From: Hydractinia symbiolongicarpus
Taxonomy: Eukaryota > Cnidaria > Hydrozoa > Anthoathecata > Hydractiniidae
DNA: 64,000 bases
Reading direction: 5' to 3'
NCBI RefSeq assembly: GCF_029227915.1
Contig: NC_079876.1
Span: 3,908,001 to 3,972,000 of the forward strand
How positions within the stretch are numbered: position 1 is the first letter of the stretch; every line of letters begins with the position of its first letter. The notes under the pieces are model-generated. The model was given only the letters and a program-made list of their open reading frames with translations. It did not search any database and was not told the DNA's origin. A program made the position numbers and the translations under genes. Positions 62,101-64,000 of the stretch are shown piece after piece.

Positions 62101-64000
62101 AGTTCCGGCAATCATGTCAAATTAAGAAGAATGTTATTTCTTGGAGTCCAATTGTCTCATTTATCACATTTATCAATTCACAGCCCAATATCAGTTCAAT
62201 TAAGTCCCACTGTCAATCGTTTCACTGTTAAAAGCGATACAACCTAGTATTACCGGAAAGATATCACGAAATACATTTTGGTAAGAATATGTGACTTAGC
62301 TGTTGTAACTCAAACGGATTGATACTGTTAGAAAGTCAATGAAATGTACTTTTTGAAACTGTCGCTATTTTTTCAGAGCGGGATAACGACTAGGATTGGT
62401 CCCACAGTAAGAAATGACTTATTTATCTAAATTCTTAAATGAAGCGCTACCACAGCGCCCAGTGTAATCACAGAGTTCCGGCAATCATGTCAAATTAAAA
62501 GGAAATGTTATTTCTTGGAGTCCAATTGTCTCACTTATAACATTTATAAGGTCACAGTCAAAAATCAGTTCAATTTAATCCCACAGTTAATCATTTCACT
62601 GTTAAAAGCGATGCAACCTATTAATATGAGAAAATTATCGCTAAATACATGTTGGTACGAATATATGACTCATCCGTTGTAACTCAAACGGATTGATGCT
62701 GTTAGAAAGTCAATGAAATGTAGTTTTTGAACCTGTCTCTATTTCTTCAGCGCGCGATAACGGCTAGGATTGGTCCCACAGTAAAAATGACTTAACTATC
62801 TAAATTTTTAGATGAAGTGCTACCACAGCGCCCAGTGTAATCGCTGAGTTCCGGCAATCATGTCAAATTAAGAAGAATGTTATTTCTTGGAGTCCAATTG
62901 TCTCATTTATCACATTTATCAATTCACAGCCCAATATCAGTTCAATTAAGTCCCACTGTCAATCGTTTCACTGTTAAAAGCGATACAACCTAGTATTACC
63001 GGAAAGATATCACGAAATACATTTTGGTAAGAATATGTGACTTAGCTGTTGTAACTCAAACGGATTGATACTGTTAGAAAGTCAATGAAATGTACTTTTT
63101 GAAACTGTCGCTATTTTTTCAGAGCGGGATAACGACTAGGATTGGTCCCACAGTAAGAAATGACTTATTTATCTAAATTCTTAAATGAAGCGCTACCACA
63201 GCGCCCAGTGTAATCGCAGAGTTCCGGCAATCATGTCAAATTAAAAGGAAATGTTATTTCTTGGAGTCCAATTGTCTCACTTATAACATTTATAAGGTCA
63301 CAGTCAAAAATCAGTTCAATTTAATCCCACAGTTAATCATTTCACTGTTAAAAGCGATGCAACCTATTAATATGAGAAAATTATCGCTAAATACATGTTG
63401 GTACGAATATATGACTCATCCGTTGTAACTCAAACGGATTGATGCTGTTAGAAAGTCAATGAAATGTAGTTTTTGAACCTGTCTCTATTTCTTCAGCGCG
63501 GGATAACGGCTAGGATTGGTCCCACAGTAAAAAATGACTTATTTATCTAAATTTTTAAATGAAGCGCTACCACAGCGACCAGTGTAATCGCTGAGTTCCG
63601 GCAATCATGTCAAATTAAGAAGAATGTTATTTCTTGTAGTCCAATTGTCTCACTTATAACATTTATAAAGTCACAGTCCAAAATCAGTTCAATTAAGTCC
63701 CACAGTCAATCGTTTCACTGCTAAAAGCGATGCAACCTAGTAATATTGGAAAAATATCGCTAAATACATGTTGGTACGAGTATGTGACGCAACCGTTGTA
63801 ACTGAAGCAGATTGATATCGTTAGAAAGTCAATGAAATGTAGTTTTTGAAACTGTCGCTATTTCTTCAGCGCACGATAACGGCTAGGATTAGTCCCACAG
63901 TAAAAATGACTTAACTATCTAAATTCTTAAATGAAGCGCTACCACAGCGCTCAGTGTAATCGCTGAGTTCCGGCAATCATGTCAAATTAAAAAGAATGTT
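59160..64000. repeat. 14-monomer HOR, copy 4, contracted to 13 monomers
   Basis: Monomers start at 59160, 59533, 59905, 60277, 60650, 61023, 61396, 61769, 62141, 62515, 62887, 63261 and 63634; the next would begin at 64,006. Unit 5 is missing. The tail of unit 4 runs directly into unit 6, with the switch between 60,643 (still GTTATTTC) and 60,677 (already ATTTATAAGG). A one-base deletion gives CAGTCATTGTTTC near 59,977. Its variants pair it with copy 2. Confidence 0.95.
60643..60677. other. Junction of a one-monomer deletion (373 bp)
   Basis: Upstream of 60,643 the sequence is unit 4 (AATCTCTGAG, TCACGTCAAATTAAGAAG). Downstream of 60,677 it is unit 6 (CAGTCAAAAATCAG, later GAATATGTGACTCATCC). 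In the other three long copies unit 5, with ACACTTATAAGG and GGATGGTACTG, lies between them. The crossover fell in a stretch of about 35 bp identical between units 5 and 6. Confidence 0.88.

Larger units (their letters stand above)
1..64000. repeat. Tandem satellite array, ~372-373 bp monomer, about 172 copies
   Basis: The window consists entirely of head-to-tail copies of one monomer in one orientation. Phase-marker starts (TTGGAGTCC or TTGTAGTCC) at 267, 640, 1013, 1386, 1759, 2132 and so on give spacings of 371-375 bp, nearly always 372 or 373. No inversion, unique spacer or inserted element was found. About 37% G+C by hand count over 121-480. The monomer is about twice a nucleosome repeat, as is common for centromeric and pericentromeric satellites; that function is inferred, not shown. 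Monomers differ by substitutions and 1-3 base indels and fall into about six types. The family itself is not one I recognise. It could equally be subtelomeric or B-chromosome heterochromatin. Confidence 0.98.

Noticed and set aside
1-64000. CENP-B box
   Set aside because: I looked for TTCG with seven bases then CGGG. The CGGG in GCGCGGGAT is preceded by TTCAGCG, which does not fit, and TTCG is rare in the array.
1-64000. Hammerhead or other self-cleaving ribozyme in the monomer
   Set aside because: GTTAGAAAGTC resembles part of the hammerhead core, but the required CTGATGA element is absent.
1-64000. CRISPR array
   Set aside because: There are no short identical repeats separated by unique spacers; the whole unit repeats.
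1-64000. tRNA-derived or Pol III element
   Set aside because: No A-box/B-box pair (no GGTTCGA-like stretch) was found near TTGGTCCCAC or elsewhere in the monomer.
1-64000. Bacterial or viral repeat region
   Set aside because: 64 kb without one plausible gene, in a ~372 bp unit organised in higher-order repeats, fits eukaryotic satellite DNA and no prokaryotic or viral element I know.
28221-64000. The near-identical long copies as a certain biological duplication
   Set aside because: Not rejected outright, but the sequence alone cannot exclude an assembly artefact. Private differences, the 748 bp insertion and the one-monomer deletion argue for real copies.

Overview
The whole 64,000-base window is one uninterrupted tandem satellite DNA array. 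Every line is a diverged or near-identical copy of the same 371-375 bp monomer, most often 372 or 373 bp. Using the near-invariant TTGGAGTCC/TTGTAGTCC box as a phase marker, I located 171 monomer starts from 267 to 63634, plus partial monomers at both ends. A hand count over 121-480 gives about 37% G+C. I see no gene, tRNA, rRNA, transposon, CRISPR or unique sequence on either strand. The longest open frames are 71-72 codons and are by-products of the repeat. This points to a eukaryotic chromosome, most likely centromeric or pericentromeric heterochromatin. The family does not match a satellite I can name, so I cannot give the species.

The monomers fall into about six recognisable body types, named here after the bases following the GGATTGG box. 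Alpha has CCCACAGTAAAAAATG with GCGACCAG. Beta has CCCACAGTAAGAAATG with AATTCTTAAATG. Gamma has CCCACAGTAAAAATG, ACTTAACTATC and GAAGTGCT. Delta has TCTTACAGTAAGAAATGACA. Epsilon has CCAACAGTAAAAATG with AATCTCTGAG. Zeta has CCCACAATATAAAATG. These variants are not scattered at random: they recur in fixed orders as higher-order repeats (HORs).

Layout: 1-6.6 kb holds three-, seven- and eight-monomer blocks with a 2,609 bp repeat step. 6.6-8.5 kb is mixed. 8.5-12.2 kb is a 5-monomer HOR (1,863 bp) present twice, followed by rearranged pieces of the same order to 17.8 kb, including a 2-monomer tandem duplication at 14,802-16,291. 17.8-20.4 kb is a seven-monomer block collinear with 47.2-49.8 kb. 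20.6-25.0 kb is a 6-monomer HOR (2,237 bp) in two copies. 25.2-28.2 kb carries 3- and 4-monomer steps.

From 28,188 begins a long segment that recurs, nearly base for base, from 50,181 to the window end. Its core is a 14-monomer HOR of 5,219 bp. Four long copies start at 31,948 (expanded to 16 monomers), 37,915 (exact), 53,941 (exact) and 59,160 (contracted to 13). A partial copy starts at 43,134. Between the two halves lies an older-looking mixed block at 45.5-50.2 kb.

Together the window records satellite evolution by unequal exchange at several scales: single-monomer duplication and loss, two-monomer insertion, HOR amplification, and a recent duplication of about 14 kb or more with copies about 22 kb apart. 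No protein system is present. The interest lies in the repeat architecture and in a few sequence boxes and dyads that stay constant while the rest of the monomer varies.
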